Assembly: GCA_036257595.1 (NCBI GenBank)
Contig: DATAFF010000032.1
Coordinates: forward strand, 1-14,540
Length of the DNA stretch: 14,540 bases
Direction of reading: 5' to 3'
Origin: DATAFF01 sp036257595
GTDB taxonomy: Bacteria > Pseudomonadota > Alphaproteobacteria > Rhizobiales > Aestuariivirgaceae
Each line of letters begins with the position of its first letter. Position 1 is the first letter of the stretch. The position numbers and the translations under genes are program-made. The notes below the pieces were generated by a model, which saw nothing but the letters and a program-made list of their open reading frames with translations, did no database searches and was not told where the DNA came from. Below, piece after piece: positions 1 to 6,081 of the stretch.

Positions 1-621
1 GTTCTTGCCGGCATCGCCGCAGATCACCATGCGGCCGCGCTGCATCATGAAGCCGGTGAAGGCGCCGGTGTCGCCGCCGACGATGATCGTACCGCCCTTC
101 TGGTCGACCCCGGTACGCCCGCCGACCGAGCCCTTGCAGACGAGATCGCCGCCGCGCAGCGCCGCTCCGAACTGGCTGCCCGCATTCTTCTCGATGACGA
201 TGGTGCCGGCCAGCATGTTCTCGCCGCATGCCCAGCCGACGCGACCGGCGATGCGCACATTCGGTCCGTCGATCAGCCCGCAGGCGAAATAGCCGCACGA
301 GCCTTTGATGATCAGATTGAGCCGGTTGAGGATCCCGACCGCCAGCGAGTGCTTCGCCCCCGGATTGTTGAGCACGATGGTGCCGTAGCCCCGCTTGATC
401 AGGGAACGGATCTCGAGATTGACGTCGCGCGACTCACGCGACGCGCAGTCGACCTCCGCCCGCTTGTTGAAGTCGACATCGGGCGCATCGGGGTAGCCGA
501 AGCCGATGCTTTCCTCGGAGATGTCGAAGAAGCGCTGCTGGCTGCGGCCGGCGAGCGCCTCCGTATGCATCCCCATCTCGAGCGAGGCATGGGTTTTGGG
601 CTTGGTCGTTACGCCTGCCAT
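1..621 (-). CDS. glxC: GXGXG-domain glutamate synthase-like subunit (GlxC/MgsB type), partial
   Basis: The reading frame is open from an ATG at 621 to the window edge (207 codons, C-terminus missing, probably only some 20 residues). The protein begins MAGVTTKPKTHASLEM and carries the glycine-rich beta-helix repeats of the glutamate synthase alpha-subunit C-terminal domain, such as GGDTGAFTGFMMQRGRMVICG near residues 182-202. Stand-alone proteins of this type are GlxC of rhizobia and the matching subunit of N-methylglutamate synthase. In that complex they act with an amidotransferase-like subunit and an FMN-binding glutamate synthase subunit. The start lies 13 nt inside the end of the upstream amidotransferase gene, which implies translational coupling. 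The FMN subunit (GlxD/MgsC) would be expected next, beyond position 1. Family assignment is firm. Whether the complex makes glutamate or an N-alkylglutamate cannot be read from the sequence. Confidence 0.85.
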   Translation of the reverse strand, partial: MAGVTTKPKTHASLEMGMHTEALAGRSQQRFFDISEESIGFGYPDAPDVDFNKRAEVDCASRESRDVNLEIRSLIKRGYGTIVLNNPGAKHSLAVGILNRLNLIIKGSCGYFACGLIDGPNVRIAGRVGWACGENMLAGTIVIEKNAGSQFGAALRGGDLVCKGSVGGRTGVDQKGGTIIVGGDTGAFTGFMMQRGRMVICGDAGKN

Positions 622-1544
622 ACGCGCACCACTCCATCATAGGGATCGGACGTATCGATCTCATGCGGGATCACGCTTCGGATCGCCACTTCTTCCGAGG
701 CGAGCGCCACCAGCTCGTCGCTCTCGTAAAGCACCATCGGCTTCGCGGCCATCGTGTCCTTGGCCATGCCGAGCTGGTCCTTGGTGGCGACGAGATAGGT
801 GAACACCCCGTCAATGTCGTCGATCGACTCCTTGAGGGAGTCCTCGAGGCTCGCGCCCTGGTCCAGATTGTAGGCCGTGTAGACCGCCAGAAGCTCGGAA
901 TCGCAATTCGACATGAAGCGGTGGCCGCGGCGCTCGAATTCGCGGCGCATCGCCCAGTAGTTCGTGATCTGACCATTATGGACGACCGCGATGTCGTTAT
1001 AGGGATAGGCCCAATAGGGATGGGCCGAGCGGATGTCGACGTCGGACTCGGTCGCCATCCGTGTGTGGCCGATCGCATGGGTTCCGGTGAAATCGTTGAG
1101 GCCATATTGCCCGGCAACCACCCCTGCATCACCGAGATCCTTGATCAGCTCCAGCGCATGGCCGAACGACAGGATCTCCACTTTCGGAACATCCTCAATG
1201 AAGTCGGCAAGCTTCTTCATGTCGCCGTCATATTGGATGCGGTAGCGATAGGCATATTCCGTCGCATCCTCGCGCGCCAGCACGGTGACGCCGAGGCTCT
1301 TCATCCGCTCCTCCACCAAGCCCCGGCGGCGCTTGATCTCGTCATGGATGTCGAAGCCCTTCTTGGTATCCTCCTGCTCGGCCACCTTGAAGCGCATCAC
1401 ATAGTCGTTGCGTCCCGGCTTGCCATAGAGCGCATAGCCGGTGGAATCCGGCCCGCGATGCCTGAGCGACAGCAGCATCGCGGTCATTTCCTTGCCGATA
1501 TTGGCGGTCCCGTCGCGATGGATCAGCCCTGCTATTCCGCACAT
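609..1544 (-). CDS. glxB: Class II glutamine amidotransferase-like subunit (GlxB/MgsA type)
   Basis: This 311-residue protein has the N-terminal nucleophile fold of class II glutamine amidotransferases. Cys2 (MCGIAGLIHRDG) would be the catalytic nucleophile after removal of Met1. LRHRGPDSTGYALYG near residue 27, GHTRMATES, HNGQITNYW and SNCDSELLAVYTAY are the usual substrate-pocket motifs. About 110 residues separate the LRHRGPDS and GHTRMATES motifs, as in GlxB proteins. In this family the domain is a separate small subunit working with GXGXG and FMN subunits. It supplies ammonia from glutamine in glutamate synthase, or handles the gamma-glutamyl amide in N-methylglutamate synthase. The start is supported by GGAGG about 10 nt upstream of the ATG. 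It is 25 nt downstream of the glutamine synthetase-like gene and overlaps the GlxC-type gene by 13 nt, so it is mid-operon. Confidence 0.88.
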   Translation of the reverse strand: MCGIAGLIHRDGTANIGKEMTAMLLSLRHRGPDSTGYALYGKPGRNDYVMRFKVAEQEDTKKGFDIHDEIKRRRGLVEERMKSLGVTVLAREDATEYAYRYRIQYDGDMKKLADFIEDVPKVEILSFGHALELIKDLGDAGVVAGQYGLNDFTGTHAIGHTRMATESDVDIRSAHPYWAYPYNDIAVVHNGQITNYWAMRREFERRGHRFMSNCDSELLAVYTAYNLDQGASLEDSLKESIDDIDGVFTYLVATKDQLGMAKDTMAAKPMVLYESDELVALASEEVAIRSVIPHEIDTSDPYDGVVRVWQA

Positions 1545-1569
1545 GTTCTTCTTGCCTCCAATCGATCGT

Positions 1570-3030
1570 TCACGGCAGGCAGTCGAGATAGGTCTTCAGG
1601 TCCCATTCGGTGGCGGTGTGGAGGAAGCGCTCCCATTCGTCACGCTTGTACTCGTCATAGAGCCGGTACATCTCGCCCGGCATCGCCGAGCGGATCACCT
1701 CGTCGTTCTTCAACGCCGCCAGCGCATCGCCGAGCGTCATCGGCAGCTTCTTGACCTGCTTGCCCTCTTCCATCGCCTGATAGATGTTGCGCTCCTCGGG
1801 CTTGCCGGGATCGAACTTGTTGTTGAGCCCGTCATCCATGGCGCGCAGCAGTCCCGCCGCCATCAGATAGGGATTGACCATCGAATCCACCGCCCGATAC
1901 TCGAAGCGGCCGGGCGCCGAGATCCTCAACCCCGTGGTGCGGTTCTGGAACCCCCAGTCGGCGAACACCGGCGCCCAGAAGCCGGTGTCCCACAGCCGCC
2001 GGTAGGAATTGACGGTCGAGCAGCCGATGGCGGTGAGCCCGCCGAGATGCTTGACGATGCCGCCGATCGCCCACAGGCCGGTCTGGCCGGGGAGCTGCAC
2101 GTCGCCGGTGTCCGGCATGAAGGTGTTCTCGCCGCCGCGCCGGTACATGTAGTTCTGCTTGAGCCCGGGGAGGTTTTCCGGATCGTTGCCGAGCGGCTTG
2201 AACTCGTCCTTGCCGCCCTTCCACAGCGAGATGTTGTGATGGCAGCCATTGGCCGACACGCCCATGAACGGCTTGCACATGAAGCACGCGATGATGTCGA
2301 ACTCGCGCGCCACCTGGGCGCAGACCTGGCGGTAGGTGGTGAGCCGGTCGGCGGTCCGCAGCGCATCGTCATAGGTGAAATTGAGCTCGAGCTGGCCGGG
2401 GCTGTCCTCATGGTCGCCCTGGATCATGTCGAGACCCATCTGCCGGCAATAGTCGATGACCCGCATATAGACCGGGCGCAGGCTCTCGAACTGGTCGACG
2501 TGATAGCAATAGGGCCGCGAATAGCCCGAATGGTCCTTCTTGAGCCACATCATCTCGGGCTCGGTGCCGTGCCTGAGCCTCAAGCCGTGATCGGCCTCGA
2601 ACCGGTCGTGCAGCCGGCGCAGATTGCCGCGGCAGTCGGCAGTCAGAAATCCACCCGGATTGTCACGCTCCTCGCGATTGCGGAACAGCGTGCAGAACAT
2701 GCGCGCCACCCGCTTGTCCCACGGCAGCTGCATGAAGGTCTCGGGCTCCGGCACGCCGACGAGCTCGGCCGCCTCCGGCCCGTACCCCATATATTCGCCA
2801 TGGCGGTTGAGGAACAGGTTGACGGTCGCGCCATAGACCAGCTGGAAGCCGCCATTGGCGACGTTCTCCCAGTGGTCGGCCGGAATGCCCTTGCCCATCA
2901 CCCGACCGGTCACCGAAACGAACTGGAGATAGAGATACTGAATGCCGAGCTGATCGATCTTCGCCCGCACCTCCTTGATCAGATCGTCGCGACCGCTCGC
3001 CTTGGTGAATTTCTCATAGTCGGTGGCCAT
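1570..3030 (-). CDS. glnT: Type III-like glutamine synthetase / gamma-glutamylmethylamide synthetase (GlnT/GmaS)
   Basis: The 486-residue product has the catalytic signatures of glutamine synthetase: paired acidic residues in TEPEMMW (E157, E159), metal/glutamate ligands in GDHEDSPGQLEL (E208, E215), the HHNISLW block (264-270) matching the GS histidine flap, NSYRRL (341-346) and RFEYRAVDSMVNPYLMAAGLLRA (from 375). The family joins glutamate to ammonia, or in GmaS to methylamine, using ATP. Close relatives in rhizobia are called GlnT and sit with glxBCD. The preferred start is the ATG at 3030, with GGGAG 8 nt upstream. An in-frame ATG at 3045 would add five residues but overlaps that ribosome site. 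The gene lies 46 nt after the FAD oxidoreductase gene and 25 nt before the amidotransferase gene. Context favours an amine as acceptor, but no residue I can see separates the two activities. Confidence 0.88.
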   Translation of the reverse strand: MATDYEKFTKASGRDDLIKEVRAKIDQLGIQYLYLQFVSVTGRVMGKGIPADHWENVANGGFQLVYGATVNLFLNRHGEYMGYGPEAAELVGVPEPETFMQLPWDKRVARMFCTLFRNREERDNPGGFLTADCRGNLRRLHDRFEADHGLRLRHGTEPEMMWLKKDHSGYSRPYCYHVDQFESLRPVYMRVIDYCRQMGLDMIQGDHEDSPGQLELNFTYDDALRTADRLTTYRQVCAQVAREFDIIACFMCKPFMGVSANGCHHNISLWKGGKDEFKPLGNDPENLPGLKQNYMYRRGGENTFMPDTGDVQLPGQTGLWAIGGIVKHLGGLTAIGCSTVNSYRRLWDTGFWAPVFADWGFQNRTTGLRISAPGRFEYRAVDSMVNPYLMAAGLLRAMDDGLNNKFDPGKPEERNIYQAMEEGKQVKKLPMTLGDALAALKNDEVIRSAMPGEMYRLYDEYKRDEWERFLHTATEWDLKTYLDCLP

Positions 3031-3076
3031 TCGCTTCTCTCCCAAACCTTCTCATGATTCGCTGCTGCACGAACGA

Positions 3077-4423
3077 TCAGCTCCAGGGGAACGGGCTCCG
3101 GGACACCGGATGGAGCTTGCCCTGCTCATAGCGCGAGAACCGGAAGGGCTCGAGCAGCCGTGAGCTCTCGCCCGCGATCTCGCCGGCCACCAGCTTGCCG
3201 ACACCGAGCATCTTGTAGCCATGATTGGAGTCGGCGATGACATAGACATTGTCGCGGAACACGTCGAACACCGGGAAGCTGTCGGGCGTGAAGCAGCCGA
3301 GCCCGCCGGAATTCTCCTCGCGGCGGTAGAGATGCGACTTGCCCTCGAACCGCTTCTGGCAATGGGCCAGCATCGAGCACCAGCTTTCGATGAACTTCTC
3401 GCCGACCACGAAATCGGGGCTGTCGGGACCATAGGGATCGACCGTCACCTCGTCCGGTTCTTCCGATACCACATAGGGCGATGAACCGCCCTGGATGCCG
3501 CCGAAATTGAAGTCGGGCTTGTAATAGAGGCCCCACAGCTTGTCGGTGATCAGCTTGCCGTCGATGTCGGAATAGAGCGGCGCATCGGTGTCGACATGGA
3601 TGACCGGCGGCATCCGCCCGTCATTGGTCTTGTGCATGTCGGGATCGACGCCGAGCGTGCCCTCCTCGAGACACCAATATTTCCACATTCTCACGCCGTC
3701 ATGGCGCTTGCCATCGCGGCCGACGACCGTGATGTCGCGCGGCAGCTCGAGCATGTTCCAGATGCGGTTGATCCACGGGCCGACTCCGACCACCACATAG
3801 TCGCACGCGATGCGCCCTTCGGAAGTGACGAGCGCCGTCACCGCCCGGCTGTTGTTGCCGAATTCGAAGCCGGTGACCTCGACACCCTCGAGCACGCGAA
3901 CGCCTTCGCGCTTGGCCTTGGCGGCGAGTCCATTCATGGAAGCCCGATTGTTGGCATAGCCGCCGCGCTTCTCATGAAGCACCGAGGTGATGTTCTTGGC
4001 CTGCCAGTCGCCGAACAGCTCGCGCATATAGGCCTGGCAGCGCGCCTCGCCCTCGACGAACACCGAGTCATAGCCGATCGCCCGCTGCTGCTCGTAAATG
4101 CTGGCGCAGCCCTCATGCATGACCTCGGGGCTTATCTGCATATAGCCGACCGGATGATAGGAATAGGCCTTGGGGTCGCTCTCCCACAACTCGACCGAAT
4201 GCGCCATCAGCTCGCGCATTGCCGGCTGAAAATAATTGTTTCTCACCACCCCGCAGGCGATCCCCGAGGCACCGGCCGCCACCCCGGTCTTGTCGACCAC
4301 CACCACGTCGCGACCCGAACCGCGACCGGTTTCCTTGAGCTTCAATGCGAGGTGGTAGGCGGTGCTCAATCCGTGGATCCCAGCACCGATGACGGCATAT
4401 TTTACGCCCTCCGGAACCGCCAT
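3077..4423 (-). CDS. FAD-dependent amine oxidoreductase (sarcosine oxidase beta / N-methylglutamate dehydrogenase subunit A type)
   Basis: This 448-residue protein opens with a Rossmann FAD-binding motif (VIGAGIHGLSTAYHLA, glycines 13, 15 and 18), followed by VVVVDKTGVAAGASGIACGVVRNNY, the ribityl/dinucleotide region of the DAO/SoxB family. Near the C-terminus YVIADSNHGYKMLGVGKLVAGEIAG is the second FAD-contacting block. The family oxidises secondary amines such as sarcosine or N-methylglutamate, releasing aldehyde. The chosen ATG at 4423 has AAGGGAGG about 9 nt upstream. A longer reading from 4504 crosses the promoter region and is not favoured. At 448 residues it is slightly longer than typical SoxB. 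The expected partners of heterotetrameric enzymes (SoxD, SoxA, SoxG) are not upstream; they could only lie beyond position 1. It is the first gene of the minus-strand operon, divergent from the GntR regulator. The substrate is inferred. Confidence 0.82.
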   Translation of the reverse strand: MAVPEGVKYAVIGAGIHGLSTAYHLALKLKETGRGSGRDVVVVDKTGVAAGASGIACGVVRNNYFQPAMRELMAHSVELWESDPKAYSYHPVGYMQISPEVMHEGCASIYEQQRAIGYDSVFVEGEARCQAYMRELFGDWQAKNITSVLHEKRGGYANNRASMNGLAAKAKREGVRVLEGVEVTGFEFGNNSRAVTALVTSEGRIACDYVVVGVGPWINRIWNMLELPRDITVVGRDGKRHDGVRMWKYWCLEEGTLGVDPDMHKTNDGRMPPVIHVDTDAPLYSDIDGKLITDKLWGLYYKPDFNFGGIQGGSSPYVVSEEPDEVTVDPYGPDSPDFVVGEKFIESWCSMLAHCQKRFEGKSHLYRREENSGGLGCFTPDSFPVFDVFRDNVYVIADSNHGYKMLGVGKLVAGEIAGESSRLLEPFRFSRYEQGKLHPVSRSPFPWS

Positions 4424-4438
4424 CCGGTCATTCCTCCC

Positions 4439-4469
4439 TTGCCGTTCGACGTTTTTTCGTCGATATGAT
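4439..4469 (+). promoter_or_regulatory. Possible promoter of the GntR-family regulator gene
   Basis: TTGCCG (4439-4444) and TATGAT (4464-4469) resemble -35 and -10 boxes. Their 19-nt spacing is longer than ideal. Transcription would start near 4476, just before the regulator start. Tentative. Confidence 0.3.
4446..4463. promoter_or_regulatory. Inverted repeat TCGACG-N6-CGTCGA, candidate operator
   Basis: A perfect 6-bp inverted repeat (4446-4451 and 4458-4463) encloses a run of six T residues. It overlaps the predicted -10 box of the catabolic operon (4460-4465) and lies between the boxes of the regulator promoter. That placement suits repression of both directions by the adjacent FadR-type regulator. 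That this regulator binds here is inferred. Confidence 0.4.
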
Positions 4470-4488
4470 TTCATGAAAATGAGACCAA
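4460..4488 (-). promoter_or_regulatory. Predicted sigma70-type promoter of the amine-oxidoreductase operon
   Basis: Read on the minus strand, TTGGTC (4488-4483) and TATCGA (4465-4460) are separated by exactly 17 nt. Transcription would start near 4453 and give a leader of about 30 nt before the ATG at 4423. The spacer contains the palindrome TTTCATGAAA. Confidence 0.45.
4469..4478. promoter_or_regulatory. Palindrome TTTCATGAAA, candidate operator
   Basis: A 10-bp perfect palindrome lies in the spacer between the predicted -35 and -10 boxes of the minus-strand promoter and just before the regulator gene. A dimeric FadR-type repressor bound here would block the operon promoter. Target assignment is inferred from position only. 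Confidence 0.35.
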
Positions 4489-5217
4489 TTGCAAACCAAT
4501 TCACGACCGCTCATGACCGCTGATCCGGGCCTCGTTCCCATCAAGGGTGCCAATGCCGTGGTGGTGCGGCTGCGCCGCGCCATCGAGACCGGCATCTATT
4601 CCGATGGCGACCAGCTACCGCCCGAGCGCCAGCTGGCGCTGGCCCTTGGAGCCGCCCGCTCGACCGTGCGCAAGGCGCTGGAGCAGCTCGAAGGCCGCGG
4701 CCTGGTGGTGCGCCGCGTCGGTGCCGGCACCTTCGTCAACTATTCCGGCCCGATCGCCACCAGCGCCGGCGACGTCGCCGATTTGATCAGCCCTCTGCAG
4801 CTGATCGAGGTGCGGCTTGCCGTCGAGCCGAGCATGGCGCGGCTTGCCACCATTCATGCCTCGAGCAAGGATCTCGACCAGATCGGCGCGGTGCTGGCCG
4901 AGCTCGACGCCTGCGGTGCCGACCAGGACCGCTTCACCCGGCTCGATTCCGACTTTCATCTCGCCTTGGCCCGCTGCTCGCGCAATCCGCTGATGCTGCA
5001 CATCTATCAGGAGATCAACGACGTCCGCACCCATGCCCAATGGGACCGCATGAAGACGGTGATCCTGAACCCCGAGACCATCGCGCTTTACAACGACCAG
5101 CACCGCGCCATCCTCCATTCCATCGCCAGCCGCGACGTCGCTGGCGCCGTGTCGGCGATCACCCGCCATCTCGAGACCGCCCGTCAGCATCTGATCGGCG
5201 CCGAGACGACCGAATGA
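4489..5217 (+). CDS. FadR-subfamily GntR transcriptional regulator
   Basis: The N-terminal winged helix-turn-helix is typical GntR (LRRAIETGIYSDGDQLPPER, then ARSTVRKALEQLEGRGLVVR, then the wing VGAGTFVN). The rest is an FCD effector domain with its usual metal-binding residues: DSDFHLALA (Asp and His), DQHRAIL (His) and ITRHLETA (His). FadR-type regulators usually sense small carboxylates and repress neighbouring catabolic genes. The start is uncertain. A TTG at 4489 has ATGAGACC just upstream and gives 242 residues. The ATG at 4513 gives 234 residues but has no clear ribosome site. Both retain the full DNA-binding domain. It is divergent from the FAD oxidoreductase operon and overlaps the following isochorismatase gene by ATGA, so control of both units is likely. 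Confidence 0.9.
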   Translation: MQTNSRPLMTADPGLVPIKGANAVVVRLRRAIETGIYSDGDQLPPERQLALALGAARSTVRKALEQLEGRGLVVRRVGAGTFVNYSGPIATSAGDVADLISPLQLIEVRLAVEPSMARLATIHASSKDLDQIGAVLAELDACGADQDRFTRLDSDFHLALARCSRNPLMLHIYQEINDVRTHAQWDRMKTVILNPETIALYNDQHRAILHSIASRDVAGAVSAITRHLETARQHLIGAETTE

Positions 5218-5768
5218 CCCGATCCATGCTGATCCGCGCCAGGGAGTCTTGCCTCGTCGTCATCGATATGCAGGAGCGGCTGGTGCCGGCAATGCAGGCG
5301 CCGGCCCGCACCATCCGCAATGCCAAGATCCTGATCACTGCCGCCAAGCGGCTCGGCATTCCGGTGCTGCTGACCGAGCAATATCCCAAGGGCCTCGGCC
5401 ACACCGTTCCCGACCTGGCGAAAGTCGCCGACGGCTTGACGGTGCTCGAGAAGCTGCATTTCTCCTGCATGGCGGACGAGGGCTTCGCCGCCGCTTTCCG
5501 CGCGCTCGGGCGCCGGCAAGCGGTGATCGCCGGCATGGAGGCGCATATCTGCGTCATGCAGACCGCGGCGACCCTGATGGAGGAAGGCTATGAGGTGTTC
5601 GTCGTCACCGATGCCACCTCCTCGCGCACGCTTGAGAGCGAAAAGGCTTGCCTCGACCGCCTGTCCTCCGGCGGCGCCGGCATCGTCACCACCGAGATGG
5701 TGGTGTTCGAATGGCTGGGCGAGGCCGGCACCCCGGCCTTCAAGGAGCTTCTGCCATTGATCAAATGA
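5214..5768 (+). CDS. Isochorismatase-family cysteine hydrolase
   Basis: The 184-residue protein has the triad expected in this family: Asp18 in CLVVIDMQERL, Lys80 in VLEKLHFSC and Cys113 in EAHICVMQTA. The G-x-E-x-H block before the cysteine, which carries the family's cis-peptide, is at 107-111. Relatives hydrolyse amides such as nicotinamide, or vinyl ethers such as isochorismate. The short length fits the YcaC/nicotinamidase-like group better than N-carbamoylsarcosine amidase, which is longer. The ATG at 5214 overlaps the regulator stop codon as ATGA, so translation is probably coupled and the two form one unit. The substrate is unknown; the neighbouring amine genes suggest an amide or carbamoyl derivative. 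Confidence 0.86.
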   Translation: MTRSMLIRARESCLVVIDMQERLVPAMQAPARTIRNAKILITAAKRLGIPVLLTEQYPKGLGHTVPDLAKVADGLTVLEKLHFSCMADEGFAAAFRALGRRQAVIAGMEAHICVMQTAATLMEEGYEVFVVTDATSSRTLESEKACLDRLSSGGAGIVTTEMVVFEWLGEAGTPAFKELLPLIK

Positions 5769-5833
5769 ATTAGCGCATTTTGGCTAGTTTCAATCCCTGG
5801 TTGCTCCCGCTATGTAGGTTTTGCGGGTGCTGC

Positions 5834-5917
5834 CGGGGGCTGGCGAAAATGGGAGACGCGGCGCTCTACCAAAGTGCTGAGAGATATCTCGTAAGGGTTC
5901 GAATCCCTTGCCTCCCA
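5834..5917 (+). tRNA. Class II, tRNA-Leu-like gene with anticodon ACC (possibly a degenerate tRNA)
   Basis: The parts fall in register. Acceptor 5' strand is 5834-5840 and its 3' strand 5910-5916 (six of seven pairs, one G-T; first pair C-C mismatched). The D arm is 5841-5860 (TGGCG...GACGCG with GG in the loop). The anticodon arm is GCGCT-CTACCAA-AGTGC (5861-5877; 5-bp stem, 7-nt loop, T33 and A37). The long variable arm T-GAGA-GATA-TCTC-GT is 5878-5892, the T arm AAGGG-TTCGAAT-CCCTT is 5893-5909, and A73 is 5917. Segment lengths (20, 17, 15, 17, 7) equal those of E. coli tRNA-Leu as I recall it, and the D-arm sequence is close. ACC is not a leucine anticodon; it would pair with the glycine codon GGU. 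No CCA is encoded. The promoter is weak at best (TTTCAA, 17 nt, TATGTA at 5788-5816). It may be functional or a pseudogene. Confidence 0.6.
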
Positions 5918-5932
5918 CTCTCAGCATTTTAT
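5875..5932 (+). terminator. Inverted repeat spanning the tRNA-like 3' half, followed by T-rich tract
   Basis: TGCTGAGAG (5875-5883) and CTCTCAGCA (5918-5926) form a perfect 9-bp inverted repeat enclosing the T arm and acceptor strand, followed directly by TTTTAT. It could end transcription of the tRNA-like RNA or form a fold that competes with the anticodon and variable stems. Confidence 0.35.
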
Positions 5933-6029
5933 ACTAGTCGATACCGGTCTCCTGGGACTGGCGGAAAGCGCTCTTTCGAGATGTCTCGCGCACCGTTCAG
6001 CTTGGTAACACCGGTCGATCATTAATTCA

Positions 6030-6068
6030 TTGGGCGTGGACAAGGCCAGGAGATCAGTCCACGCCCAA
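6030..6068 (-). terminator. 12-bp hairpin downstream of the metallopeptidase gene
   Basis: TTGGGCGTGGAC (6030-6041) and GTCCACGCCCAA (6057-6068) are perfectly complementary around a 15-nt loop. The hairpin lies 13 nt past the stop of the minus-strand metallopeptidase gene. The tract that follows on that strand is AT-rich (TGAATTAATG) but not a clean T run, so intrinsic termination is plausible rather than certain. Confidence 0.45.
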
Positions 6069-6081
6069 ATTGCTATCAAGC

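Larger units (their letters stand above)
5769..6081. other. Gene-free interval between isochorismatase gene and metallopeptidase gene
   Basis: These 313 bp contain the tRNA-like gene at 5834-5917, the trailer hairpin partner at 5918-5926 and the 12-bp hairpin at 6030-6068, each listed separately. A small hairpin, GAAAG-CGCT-CTTTC, lies at 5964-5977. No terminator is clear directly after the isochorismatase stop. No protein gene is supported. Confidence 0.6.

Noticed and set aside
663..3057. Long plus-strand frames (up to 538 codons) opposite the amidotransferase and glutamine synthetase genes
   Set aside because: They are antisense frames kept open by GC-rich third positions. They resemble no family, while the opposite strand encodes well-conserved enzymes.
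3077..4423. Classical heterotetrameric sarcosine oxidase
   Set aside because: No SoxD, SoxA or SoxG gene is next to it. The neighbours are glutamine synthetase- and glutamate synthase-like instead.
5214..5768. N-carbamoylsarcosine amidase feeding the sarcosine oxidase-like enzyme
   Set aside because: The fold fits and the context is tempting, but the protein is only 184 residues, much shorter than known carbamoylsarcosine amidases, and no other creatinine-pathway gene is present.
5851..5917. A D-armless tRNA starting at GGGAGAC (5851)
   Set aside because: GGGAGAC can pair with the 3' acceptor, but the same bases are the D loop of a full tRNA-Leu-like structure starting at 5834, which explains all segments in register.
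5851..5917. A minus-strand tRNA, suggested by a D-arm-like TTGGTAGAGCGC
   Set aside because: No T arm or matching acceptor follows on the minus strand. The match is the complement of the plus-strand anticodon arm.
5780..6025. 81-codon plus-strand frame across the tRNA-like gene
   Set aside because: It has no ribosome site and no recognisable protein, and it runs through a structured RNA.
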